A stretch of 64,000 nucleotides of DNA from Amia ocellicauda (Eukaryota; Chordata; Actinopteri; Amiiformes; Amiidae): contig NC_089851.1 in NCBI RefSeq assembly GCF_036373705.1, positions 2,505,001-2,569,000 on the forward strand. Direction: 5' to 3'. How positions within the stretch are numbered: the first letter of the stretch is position 1; each line of letters begins with the position of its first letter. The position numbers and the translations under genes are program-made. The notes below the pieces were generated by a model. The model was not told the origin of the DNA. It saw only the letters and a program-made list of their open reading frames with translations, and made no database searches. Positions 22,598-34,637 of this stretch are shown piece by piece.

Positions 22598-24325
22598 CAG
22601 CGGTGGCCTGCTGGCGCCGCCGGCGGGCGGACGGGCGGGTGCCGACTTCAACGGGGGACGACACCAGAGACCCGAGCAGCGGCTGCTGGGTCCCCTAACC
22701 AGCAGTGTTCTTGTAATGCGGTGTGTGTTTTGGGAGGGGGGTTAATTGTAATGTTTTTTGGGGAGGGGGGTGCAAAGGTACATTTAGGATCACCTCTCTA
22801 GATCTTATTTTTTTGTTGTTGTCGTCGTTGTTCCCGAATCCTTGTTTTTAATATTCTATACTTGCAAAGCATGTCGGGGCGTGGGGTGGAGGTGGGCTGG
22901 TGGGGAGGTCAGGAACTGTATTTTCAGAGGGTGGTGGGGTGGCTGACATTGAGCAGCAGGGAGCAGGGGGCAGGGGGTGGCTGACACTGAGCAGCTGTGG
23001 GTGGCGGGCGGGGGGGGGTTGCTCCTGGAGGTACAGATGGGTCGTGTGTCGAGCGGGACATTGCGTGTGGGCTGTGGGGGTGAGAGGCCATGACCTGGGG
23101 GGGCTATTTCATGTTTTCCAATGGTGGTGTTTGTCGGGGGGGTAGTGGGGCCTGGGGCGGAAGAGCAGGGCGAGTCTGGGGTTGTAAAAGTTTTTTTCCC
23201 TCCCTATTTGTTGATTTTGACTGTTTTCTTCTTACTGTAACAACTCGTGCGCTCCTGGTTGCTGGCACTGTCAAAGCCATGTGTGTGCCCCCCCTCGCCA
23301 AGAAGCAGTGGATTGTGGGACTTTGATGTGAGGTAAAAGGTAATCTACTGCTTAATAATCTTTAGTATCATTATTATTATTATTACAAGAAATAAGCCAC
23401 AGGCAAAGTGAGGGCCTGTGGGGGCTGGGGGGCCTGAGCTGCCAGGGTTCCACTGTACCCCCCCCTGCCAGCGTCTCATCACAGTGCCCTCCGTGCCTCA
23501 GTCCGGCTCAGACACTGTGCCTCCTTTTCCTCCTGGAGAAACGTCCCGCTTCAACCTGTGAGTCGGATACAAGAGTCCCCAGTGTACAAAACTCCCAGCT
23601 CCATTGGTATCATCAACACAGTTATCCATGATCTACGAGGCGCCACCTGAACACAGCTGTAGGAGATGAACTAAAACGGTTCCCAACACGGGCGAGCCAT
23701 TAACATCAAGCAGCGCCCCGTTGTGCCCTTTCTGTTTTTGCTATCTTTTTTCATAAAAATAATAATTGAATAACTAAAGCTGAGAGTGAGGTTATGACAA
23801 GAATGCCTCCAGCCCCCTACTAAAATAATAATAATAATAATACTAATACTAAAGGGGGGGGGTAGTGTGCATGGTGCTAGAGGAGACGCCTGCAGGAGGG
23901 CGCAGTGTAGACGGGGTGAACCGTCAGGAGAGGGGTGAAGTCAGGGGAGGTGGGCGGAGGGGTAGGGAGACTAATATCTGCTCCGTTTCCCCCTCTGTGG
24001 TGTCCCCTCTCGCAGGAGGGGTGTGGGGGAGAGCTGGGAGCCAAATGCAGCTGAGCTTCCTGACTGGGCAGCTGGAGGAGGAAGAGATAATTTATTATAC
24101 TTATTGTTGCTGTTGTGGGAGGGAGGAGGGCAGGCTGGGGGGGTGCTCTGTTTGTTTATATATACATATACAAATCTATATATGAAAGATATTATTAACA
24201 GGTAAAGGTGGAGGCCGTGCAGCGCGCTCTTCCTGCTGGAGTCAGCGGCGGGGCTGGGGGGCTGATCCCAGGGGTGGGGGGGTGGAGCAGAAGTACGACA
24301 AATAAATCTCACTTTTACATTTGCA
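22598..24325 (+). other. fastk: Probable fastk 3' UTR
   Basis: G-rich, non-coding sequence follows the TGA at 22595-22597. The best poly(A) signal is the AATAAA at 24301-24306, followed by a GT-rich tract (about 24330-24357). That would make a 3' UTR of about 1.7 kb. It also holds (AAT)n runs near 23371 and 23825. No coding frame here is credible. Confidence 0.45.
24301..24306 (+). terminator. Candidate fastk polyadenylation signal
   Basis: An AATAAA hexamer is followed within 30-50 bases by a GTTGTCTTTGTTCGTTTGGG tract, the usual downstream GU-rich element. Confidence 0.5.
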
Positions 24326-24921
24326 GAGCGCGGTGTTGTCTTTGTTCGTTTGGGTGGAAGAGTAACGGCCTGTGTGGCTACAGTGGGTTTAATCTATCCA
24401 TCCCTGCGATAGTGCACTAATAAACACACCTATTGATCGGTCTAATGTATAGCGTCCACACCTTGACTCCAGCGGTCAGTGAAAGTGTGTGTAGCTGCTG
24501 GGGACTGTGTGGCTCATGTCTGGGGCTGGGGACAGCTGCAGATAGACACTGCAGCCTTTGTAAAGTAATGGGGTTTAGGAACCCCCTCCCCCCCAGGATC
24601 TAGTGTACCTCTCTGCCAACAGGCTTTTCTCAGTGCACCGGTTCCAGCAGGTGGCAGTGCAGTGTGATGACTGGAGACCTGGGGCCACACACTCCCTCTC
24701 ACTGCTCCAGGGATGGGGCCGGGTGGAAGGTACTCCAGCCAGCATTCAGATCCTCGTTTCCAATTAAACATTTAAGCCTCCCCTGGAATTACCAGTATGT
24801 TCCTCTGTCCAGACAGGCTTGGGGTCCAACTATAATGTTAGCGCCAATTCACAAAGGTGGGCAAGAGAGAGTGCAAGACCCTCGCTGCTGTTCCGTTGTC
24901 CATGTTGCAGTGTGTCCGGTA

Positions 24922-25195
24922 GGGCCGTGGTTCTCAATCCTGTCCTGGAGTATCCCCAACCCTGCTGGTTTTTGTTCCAATCAAGCTCTCAATTACACTA
25001 ATTTCCTAAATCAGAGCCTTTTAATTATTTTTAACCATAGGGGTTTTTAAGTGAAGTATAAAATTGAGGAAATTATTAAGGAACTAACTTTACATTTGAT
25101 TGTAAATTGTTACTGATAATCAAATTAGTTAAGTAATTGAGAGCTCCTTTGGAACAAAAACAAGCAGGACAGGCGGTTGGTTTGAGGACCACTGA
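24922..25195. mobile_element. MITE with long imperfect inverted repeats
   Basis: The left arm (about 24922-24994, GTGGTTCTCAATCCTGTCCT ...) and right arm (about 25133-25195, whose complement reads CAGTGGTCCTCAAACC ...) share blocks including GTTTTTGTTCCAA and AGCTCTCAATTAC. The centre is AT-rich and has no open frame. A non-autonomous DNA transposon is the likeliest explanation. The family, possibly hAT, is not certain. Confidence 0.65.
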
Positions 25196-25881
25196 GTTGG
25201 TATTGGAGTAGAGGCGTGGCACCGGTACCACCCAGGCCTGGATTGACCTCTGATTGCAGTTCCGTCTCACTGCCGTTCTCGGCCACTTCACTGGAAACTT
25301 AATTAAGCAATTGTGTCTTAATTGGACCTTCTAATGATCAGTTTTCAGCTGCCAGTGGGTGAGGGTTCAGGCCCTCATGGGGTCCCGAGAGCACAGCTGG
25401 GGGACGACACAGGGGACTAACAGACTTCACTCATTACCCTCCCCCTCCTGCTCATCAGGAGCAGCAAGACACTATAAAGTGTCTCAACCCTCAATACCTC
25501 CACACTCATTTAGGGAGTAAAAGGAAACCCTAACCACACAACTAAAACAAAACCAGTTTTAGGGTTTTAGTTTCATTTGTATTCCAAAAAAAAAAAAAAT
25601 GAACACGCAACATATCTTCAGTAACACACCTATAGAAAGGTAGTAATAATTAAAAAAAATCATAATAAACACATGTAACACCACTCCTTTAAAAGGTCAT
25701 TGAGTGAGTAAAAGTCCCTGGGGGTCGCGACCCCAGGCCTCAGTCCGTCAGGTGCTCCAGTTGGCTGGGTGGCCCTTCTGGGGGCGAGTTCACTTTCTGA
25801 AAGGCTCCTCCCCCCACAGCCATGGAGAGGGAGGGGAGTGGGCGTGTCCTGCAAGCCCCCCACCCTCCGCAGTGGGCGGGG
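25196..25881. other. Convergent intergenic region / ubtf 3' flank
   Basis: Presumed ubtf 3' UTR on the minus strand. An A-rich run at about 25587-25599 and AT-rich sequence follow. I find no canonical AATAAA on the minus strand in this interval, so the ubtf transcript end is unplaced. Confidence 0.4.
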
Positions 25882-28800
25882 CTAGTCCGAGTCCGAGTCG
25901 CTGGTCTCTTCTGTGGATGAGCTGCTGCTGCCCTCTGATTGGTCCTCGTCATCTTCGCCCTCCTCGTCTTCCTCGTCCTCCTCATCGTCGTTCTGCGGGA
26001 AGGAGGTGAAGGAGTGAGCCGGGGCAGGGACACACACCAGGAGATGCCCCCACATTCAGTCTCGCACGGAGACAGGTGGCCATTTTCACGCTGGATACAA
26101 ACTGAAACCGACAACGCCACAAACACAGTGCCTGTACCCACCTCCTCCTCGTCCTCGCTGTCCGAGCTGCCTGAGGACTCTTCCTCATCCTCCTCTTCCT
26201 CTGAGTCTGAGGAGTCTGTCTTCTCCTCCTCCTCCTCCTCAGAGTCCGAGGTGTCCTGGGGCGCAGGGGGCACAGTCAGCTTCCCTTTTCCCTCCAATTA
26301 TTTCACAGCCGCCCATACACACACACTAACATTCGAGCGCATCGTTCTCACCGGCTGGCCCTAGAAATCGCACGCACGCACGCACGCACGCACACACCCC
26401 CCTCTCCCGGGAAGGCAAATACCTGTGCCCTGTACGCCATCGCTTCTTGCCCCCCCCCGGCCCCCAGTCCTCCGGCAGTCGCACCTACCGCCTTCCCCTT
26501 TCCCGTCACTTGCACCTTTGCCCCGGGGCCACCCGCCTTCACCGAGCTGCGTCGCTTCTGGAGAGAGAGAGACACGAAGAGAGGAGAGAATCGGAGTAAA
26601 ACAAAGACTGACACACACGCTCAAAAACACGCAGCAGACCGAGACAAACTCCCACAGTTTAAACGCCTCACTCACCACAGTGGAGAACTCTTTGTAGACG
26701 GCGCGCTCCTGAGGAGACAGGGACTGGAAGACAACAGAGAGGGAGAATCAGAGAGTGACAGAGTGAGGGTGAGTTACAGTGTCCCAGCTGTCCAGGAAAT
26801 AAATCCAATCACTCAATCAATCAGGGCCCTGAAGAGCAGCAGCGTACCTTCACCCAGGCCTCCAGCTCGGCCTTGTACTCGATCTGATGCTCCTCCACCA
26901 GCTTCTTGTACTTGTCCTTCTGGCCCTGGCTCAGCTTGTGCCACCGCTTGCCAATCTCCACCATGCGCTCCTTCAGGCTGAAGTGGTTGAGCTCACCATT
27001 GGTCAGCAGCTCCTGGGAGAACATCTGGTAGCCGCTCCTGAGGGGGCAGGAGGAGATGCCGATTACAAATACTGCTCTCTCTTCATTGCTCAGTGGCTGG
27101 TTTGGAGTCGTGTCAGTTTAACAGTTTATGGTTGTGTGCGTGTTTGTGCTGCTCACTTACACGGGGGGTTTCTTGGGTTCCCCATCAAACTTGGGCTTCC
27201 TCTGGGCCTGGGCAGACGGTGGGGTCCTCATCTCCACCAGCTCCCTCTGCAGGGAGGGACAGCACCGTCAGACTGACACACATATACACTCCAAATCCCA
27301 GTGAGACATCCTCACCCTGACCCCTCCATCCCAACCTTGCCCCACACCCTCACCTCATATCTCTTCTGGTCCTCTGCAGCCTTCTTAATCCAGGGGATCT
27401 TCTCCTTCTTCTCCATGGCCCTCCAGGTGGACTCCATGGCATTCTGCGCCTTCTTCCGGTCGTTCTGCAGAGAGGAACCAAACACCATCAATCCCACTGT
27501 CACGCACGGTCCTGAGATCTCCTGCTGCCAAGTGAAGCCTCCTGCCGTCATTCCTCCACCAATCAGTCCAGATCTCTGCTTATTAACATTCTGACCCACA
27601 AATACATACACACCTACATCCCCCTGCCCTCACCCTGTACTTGGTCAGGTAGTCCCCGATCACACTCTGCTGCCACATCTCCTCGGCGGTCTTGGGCGTC
27701 TCTGGCAGCCGCGTCTTCCTCTTGCTGTCGCGCTTCTCCTTGGGCGGGGTGTGCAGCCGCTGGTCAAGCGGGCGGTCGGCCTCCCGCAATCTCTCCTGGC
27801 ACACGGGGTGGCAGGGTCAGCAACACAGTCTCTTTCCATCTCAATCTTTGCGTTTCATGCTCTCCCTCCCTCTCTCTCTCCCTCCACTTCACTTTGCTTG
27901 ATGCCTATATTTTCACACCCTAAAAGCTACCACAATACAAGTGCACATTCAAAGCCCTCGCCCGAGAGGGTCCAACAAGGCACCTCACCTTGGCTGAGGG
28001 GGACTTGGCCCTGAGGGGGCTGCCCGTGGCGCCCATGCCCAGTCGAGAGCCCCCCAGCTTCTCCTCCGTCAGCACGCGGTCGCGCTCCTCCTCCGGCAGG
28101 CTCTGCAGAAACAAACACAGCACATGGTCAGCTGGAGGCAGCACACACACAACAGTACACACACACTCTGGTTACACTTTATACATCTGTGTGTGTATGC
28201 ATGTGCGTTTAAACCCTATATACACTGTTCACAGACTCGTACACACACACACATGGAATACTATATTTTGAGTGCTGGGATCCAACATATGGGACAAACA
28301 CACACACACACCTCCAGGAACCTCTGCAGATCCATCTCATACTGCTTCTTTTTCTGCAAGAGAAGAACAGATCACAGATGTTAGTATGTGTGGCACTTGG
28401 TTACTCCTAAATGTGCTCTATAAAATAAGGGGGATTATTATTTTTTACCATCTATACACACACCAATCAGCCATAACATTATGAGCACTGACAGGTGAAG
28501 TGAATAACACTGATAATCTCACTATCATGGCACCTGTCAGTGGGTGGGATATATTAGGCAGCAAGTGAACATTTTGTCCTCAGAGTTGATGTGTTAGAAG
28601 CAGGAAAAATGGGATCTGAGCGACTTTGACAAGGGCCAAATTGTGATGGTAGACGACTGGGTCAGAGCATCTCCAAAACTGCAGCTCTTGTCGGGTGTTC
28701 CTGGTCTGCAGTGGTCAGTACCTATCAAAAGTGGTCCAAGGAAGGAAAAGCGGTGAACCGGCGACAGGGTCATGGGCGGCCAAGGCTCACTGATGCACGA

Positions 28801-31800
28801 GGGGAGCGAAGGCTGGCCCGTGTGGTCCGATCCAACAGACGAGCTACTGTAGCTCAAATTGCTGAAAAAGTGAATGCTGGTTCTGATAGAAAGGTGTCAG
28901 AACACACAGTGCATCGCAGTTTGTTGCGTATGGGGCTGCGTAGCCGCAGACCAGTCAGGGTGCCCATGCTGACCCCTGTCCACTGCCGAAAGCGCCTACA
29001 ATGGGCACGTGAGCATCAGAACTGGACCACGGAGCAATGGAAGAAGGTGGCCTGGTCTGATGAATCACGAGTTCAAGGTGTTGACTTGGCCTCCAAATTC
29101 CCCAGATCTCAATCCAATCGAGCATCTGTGGGATGTGCTGGCCAAACAAGTCCGATCCATGGAGGCCCCACCTCGCAACTTACAGGACTTAAGACTAACG
29201 TCTTGGTGCCAGATACCACAGCACACCTTCAGAGGTCTAGTGGAGTCCATGCCTCAACGGGTCAGGGCTGTTTTGACGGCGAAAGTGGGACCTACACAAT
29301 ATTAGGCAGGTGGTCATAATGTTATGGCTGATCAGTGTATTCAATAACCACTTCAATTAGTACAGGGTTGTGGTGCCTACATTGATTATTACTATTAATC
29401 ATATCAAAGTGCTGCAGTCCTGTGAACGTAGGTTATTCTCAAACACAAGTAAAAATACAGAACAAGAACCCAGCATTAAGACAGTCCCCTAGCCCAACCC
29501 CGCGGTGACCCCTGACCTGCTCGCAGCGCTTCTGGAACATGTCCTTCTCCTTCTGGGTCATCATCTTCCACTGCTTGCTGCACAGCACCATGCGCTCAGT
29601 GCTCGGCACGTCCTTCATGTTGACCATCAGCTCGGCGCAGTACAGGGAGTAGCCATTCCTGCAGGGCAGTGGGGGGGGGAGGGCAATTAGACACGGCACT
29701 GAGTCAGAATGTTGCCCGGCACAGCACAGCAGGGCGGAACGGCACAGCATGGACGTGGACCTACGGAGGGGGTTTGGTTGGCCGTCCGTCGAACTTGTCT
29801 TTGAGTTGGCGCTCTGCCTTGGTCAGGACGGACTTCGTGTGCTCGTCTGGGTTGGCGTCGGGGTGCGTCTCGTGGTACACTCTCATAGTGCCCTGCAAGA
29901 CACACACACACACACACACACACACAGTCAGCGAGCGGCACAGACACCAGGCCTGGTCTGGGACAGGCAGTGAAAGTGGCACTGTAAGTGGAGTTGGCAT
30001 TATAAATGGTAGGGTGATGGTAGGGGAGAGATCAAGAATGAGAGAGAAAAAAAAATAGATCATATACGTAAATATTAACACGTGAAATTTGAGAACCTTC
30101 ATATTTTTCTCCATTTTGCAAGAAGTGTTCTCATGTGGAGCACAGGATGAGAGACGCTCAGCGCCTCATTCCACGCTGGCTCACCCTGATGATTGAATTT
30201 TCATGGCAATTAGCACCTGCGTATACGGTACATAGAAGCTGAACCAGTTCCAGAGAGGAAAAACTGCCCATGTGTGACATTAGTTTTATACAAAGGTACA
30301 AATGTATAAGAACATAAGTGTCCAATCAAGAGGAGGCCGTTCGCCCCATCATGCTCGTTTGGTGTCCATTAATAACCAAGTGATCAAGGATCCTATCCAG
30401 TCTGTTTTTTAATGTTCCCAAATTGTCTCTTCAGCCACATCACTGGGGAGTTTGTTCAGATTGTGATGCCTCTCTGTGTGAAGAAGTGTCTCCTGTTTTC
30501 CGTCTTGAATGCCTTGGAGCCCAATTTCCATTTGTGTCCCCGGGTGCGTGTGTCCCTGCTGATCTGGAAAAGCTCCTCTGGTTTGATGTGGTCGATGCCC
30601 TTCATGATTTTGAAGACTTGGATCAAGTCCCCACGTAGTCTCCTCTGTTCCAGGGTGAAAAGGTTCAGGTCCTCAGTCTCTCAGTAGGACATTCCCTTCA
30701 GACCTGGAATAAGTCTGGTTGCTCTCCTCTGAACTGCCTCTAGAGCAGCGATATCTTTCTTGGAAGTGTGGAGCCCAGAACTGTCCACAGTATCCAGATG
30801 AGCTCTAACTAGTGCATTGTACAGTCTGAACATCACTGCCCTTGTGCTCAATTCTACACTTTTGACAATATACCCTAGCATTGTGTTTGCCTTTTTTATT
30901 GCTTCTCCACATTGTTAGGATGGAGAAAGTGAGGAGTCCACATAGACTCCTAGATCTTTCTCATGCGTTACTTCATCTAGTTCTGTTCCTCCCATAGTGT
31001 AATTATAGTGGACATTTATTACTACTAATATTGTTTATAATAATAATTATAGTAAAATAAATTAATCTTGTGTATTGCAAGCCAAACTGACCCCTGACCT
31101 TGAAAATCCCATTGACCCCTGAGAAGCCTGCCCCATTGACCCTTTCTCCTAGTACATCACAAACCGACCCAAACCCCAAACCCTTGACCCCCTCTGACCT
31201 CGTAGTCCTTCTGCAGCTCCAGCGCCTTACTGATCCACTTGAGGCGCTTCTTGTCGGAGAGCTGAGACCACTGTCGGCGCAGGGCCTCCTTCAGCTCCTT
31301 CTGGCTGACCTGGGAGAGCAGGACACACAGTCAGAGCGCTGCTCTGGAGATGACTGAGCCGGGCTGCTCAGGAGGCTGGGGGTCCTCGTGATTGGATACA
31401 TTTTTCCTAATCATTTCTCATGTGCATTTCTCCATATAAACTGGCTGCTGGCAGCATTGCTGATATAAAACCAAAACCATTTCTAAACAAACTGGGAACT
31501 GAAGCTTTGAGTGGACTCTCTAACACACATGAATCTTATAAAACAGTTTGTGTCTCAAACTGCTGTATGATGGGTGTCTCGTCTCCACGCCAGTCACCCG
31601 TCCCATCCCATCCTCCAGCGCTCACCCTGCCCTCGTCCCCCCTGTCCCACCCCGCCCTGTACCCAATCCTAACACACTAGAGGAGACGGATGGTGTTACT
31701 GGCAGATTTCTACACTTCTGTTGTGGATGGTTTAGCCGTTACAGAAGAGCCACCAGCCCTGCACATGTCCCAGATCGCTCCCCGCCCCGCCCTGTCCCAC

Positions 31801-34637
31801 TCAGCCCTGGGGTGTGAAGCCGGCCAGCCCTGGCAGAACCTCACTCACGTCTGGGTGCAGCTTCATGTAGGTCTTCTTCTCGTGGTTGTACCAGAGCTGC
31901 TGGGGCGTCTTGGGTTTCTCTGGCAGGTCTGACTTCTTCCTCTCCTCCATGAGCTCCGGGTGATCCTCCCTGGGGAAGAGACGCACACGCACAAGAAACA
32001 CACACAGTGCCCTCGGTTATCAGACAGACACGCACATGTGGTGTTATTTTGTAGATTAATGAAGACAGGCAGATCTCTCATTACTGTCGGCCTACGGCAC
32101 CTCCAAGCCTGCAAATAAACCCTGGCAATAAAACCATCTCAATTGTTTTACTTGAACAGGGCTTTTGTCAGAGACTCAAGAAGACTGCAGTGCCTTTAAG
32201 GACATAGCAGTCCCTATAGGATGACACAGTAAAAACAGGGCAATTAACTCACTTGAAGCGGGCCATGTTCTTGTCGAAGGACTCCTTCTCTCGCTGAAAC
32301 TCCTGGATGTACTTGAGCTGTGAGGATTGAAGAGGAGGGAGAGGAGGTTAACCTGGCACCATTAAAGCCAAAACATCCCAATGCATACATAACAGAGTCC
32401 CTGGCTGAACAACCAGGACCAGGGGGTTCAAGAGTGAACACCTTCTTTTTCTCTGGCAGCTCTTTGTACTTCTTGGACAGGATCTTGGTGAGGTCCAGGT
32501 TGCTCATCTCCGGGTGTATCTTGGCATACTTGGCACGTTTCTCCATGAAGAAGCGGAAGTAGGGGGTCAGGGGCTTCTTGGGGAAGTCCGGGTGCGTCTA
32601 AGTGGGGAGACATGGGGACAGAGCAGAGAAAACGTGGGATTTACTCTTTGGGGAGGAAGGGGAAGGAGCTAGATATTAAAAAACACAAATAAACTGTAGA
32701 CAGTACACTCCATTCACTGTCCATTATCCATGTGGGGGCAGAACTGACCCTTGAAAGGTCAAGCAGACAGTTCTTGGCCACCTAGGTTACTGGCCTCTAA
32801 CCACTGGTAGAGTATGTATGATTTGTTTCTTAAGGAAAGCTCTCCGCTGACAAAGTGACATTGATCGGTCACAATAACACAATCCAACAACTTAAGTACA
32901 GATCACAGTACAGTGACTGTGTTTGGGGGCAGTTCAGGTAAGTCCTCTGTGCGGTGCAGTCACAACAGGCAGAATTAAAGCAATGCATATACAGACCATT
33001 CACATCCGAGCTGCAGAGCGTGAAAATCTGCCCAAACAACATGGGATATGAAAACAAAGCCGGACACCGACGGTGCACATTTTTAAAATAAATGTTCTAT
33101 AATCGCCCCCATGCACCGGAGACTCGCTGACTCCCTAAGACACTGCAGCGGGGGGATGGATTCCGACTCCAGTCCTGGTGCCCCAGTGTCTTCTGGGTGC
33201 TGTTCCAGCCCACCGCTCATCTCTCTAACTGGCCTGGTAACAACAGTTCACCAGATTAAATTCGAGCAAATAGACAGATGGGAAGTGATCGGTTGCAAAA
33301 TAAAATGTGAAAACCCTTAAATAAGACCAAACTGAGAACATAATCTGCCAACTGAGTGACAGAGAGCTCTTTTTGGAAAAACAATCTCAATAAATCAATG
33401 AATTAGAGGACTGGGGGTCTGCCGCACCAGGTCTACAGCCACTGGGGCACCTGGATTGCCAATAAGAGCCAGGCAGAGGAGCCAGGAAAACAATTTGCCT
33501 AGGTTAGAGAAGATCGGTACCCTTTCCATACGGGACAAAAGTGTAAGGTATAGTCTTGGTTTTATCAGCCGGCCTGTTCTCCAACTGCCCCCTAATTATT
33601 ATTAGCAAGAGAGAGCCCAATCCCTACTGTACCTTGAGTTTCTTGCCCTTATAGGGGTTCTTCACGTACTCGATGGCGTCCATTATCAGCTCAGTCATGG
33701 TGCGGTACTTCCTCACCTGAAGATGGACAGACAGACAGACAGAGACACAGAGAGAGAGAGAGGTGGTTATAGGTTTAAAGTCTCAGATGAGGACACTGCT
33801 GTTGCAACCTTAATAATTATGAGATTAACTGCACATGTCCCAGACCGTAGCTTTCACCACAGTCACTGTCGTAGTTTCCTCTTTCTACTATTTGTATGAG
33901 CTCTGAGAAGCACACAGTCCGTGTAATTATTCACGGCAGGTATACAGCTGTAGGGCTCTTCAAATCCCTTTCCTGCTCACACCCTGAAAACACAGCTTAA
34001 CTGGTTCAATTCACTTCAGCAAATAATCCGTTCAGTGAACCAATCCGAGAGCTGACTGACCAAACAAATTGTGCCAAGGAGAACACGTCACCCTGCTGGC
34101 GACCACCGCCACGGGTACTGCCCTGCAAGCACTGCACCCCGCACGGTCACCAACCCACCTCGTTGGACACTTTCTGCCACTTGCGCTTGCACATGTCCCC
34201 GGTGAAAGCCCCGAAGCCAACCTTCTCCCAGTCAAAGTGCGACTCTGTGGTCTTGTACTTCATGGCGTCTCCGTCGGGCAGCAGGCCGCGGATCCTCTCC
34301 AGCAGGGTCAGGCAGTCCTCTTTCGTCCACTCGTCCCCGTCTGCAACACACACGTGAACACGCATGTCAGCGGTCACTGCACACGCATCACGGTGTAACA
34401 CTGTCAGTTTGACGCACAGCTCTCAGTTTGCTCATTTGTTCACCTAACACTGTTACACTGTAAACACAAGACAGACGGACAGATTGTGTGTGCTGTGTTG
34501 AAGCACTCTAGACTGTTGACTGCGTCTTTACAGTGTCTTGCGTTGTGCGTGCGTGTGAGTGAGCGAGTGAGTTTACCTGCCACGGTGGTGAGGCGCTCGG
34601 CCTGGGCCGCACTGGAGAGGCTGCTGCTGCCGTTCAT
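25882..34637 (-). CDS. ubtf: Upstream binding transcription factor (UBF), five-HMG-box form
   Basis: Coding exons in transcript order: 34637-34577, 34340-34159, 33716-33633, 32597-32442, 32317-32253, 31969-31849, 31309-31199, 29892-29765, 29658-29517, 28353-28312, 28102-27989, 27795-27634, 27464-27354, 27246-27161, 27037-26848, 26723-26676, 26557-26489, 26255-26142 and 25992-25882 (698 aa). Start is MNGSSS, matching the vertebrate MNG start, in a CCGCCATGA context. Order: N-terminal dimerisation region (about 1-110), HMG boxes at about 115-183, 198-262, 300-365, 433-493 and 515-585, basic linker, then an acidic/serine tail ending TSDSDSD. UBF binds rDNA in the nucleolus and loads SL1/Pol I. 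Mammalian UBF has six boxes; box 4 is absent, as in Xenopus UBF. The 37-codon exon 31309-31199 matches the exon skipped in mammalian UBF2. It could be the ohnolog ubtfl, which I cannot separate from ubtf. Confidence 0.93.
28457..29337 (+). mobile_element. Internally deleted Tc1/mariner element in ubtf intron
   Basis: The terminal inverted repeats share CAGCCATAACATTATGA (left about 28457-28490, right about 29310-29337), with TA at 28455-28456 and 29338-29339. The transposase reads cleanly from 28711 through the helix-turn-helix region to AWSDESR near 29070. It then jumps to the [18 protein letters not shown] end in another frame (to 29302). The central catalytic Asp and flanking sequence are deleted, so it cannot encode a working enzyme. 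It is antisense to ubtf, between the exons at 28312-28353 and 29517-29658. Confidence 0.88.
30306..31020 (-). mobile_element. LINE 3' fragment, copy C (in ubtf intron)
   Basis: About 715 bases matching the 2.3-kb and 54.9-kb copies on the minus strand. RT blocks [12 protein letters not shown] and [15 protein letters not shown] are readable with frameshifts. The 5' end stops inside the family, consistent with target-primed 5' truncation. It lies in the ubtf intron between exons 29765-29892 and 31199-31309. Confidence 0.85.
32598..33632 (-). other. ubtf intron between exons 33633-33716 and 32442-32597
   Basis: About 1 kb containing no gene or repeat I recognise. The smaller ubtf introns hold only microsatellites, for example (CA)n at about 29900-29925 and (CGCA)n at about 26370-26395. 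Confidence 0.45.
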
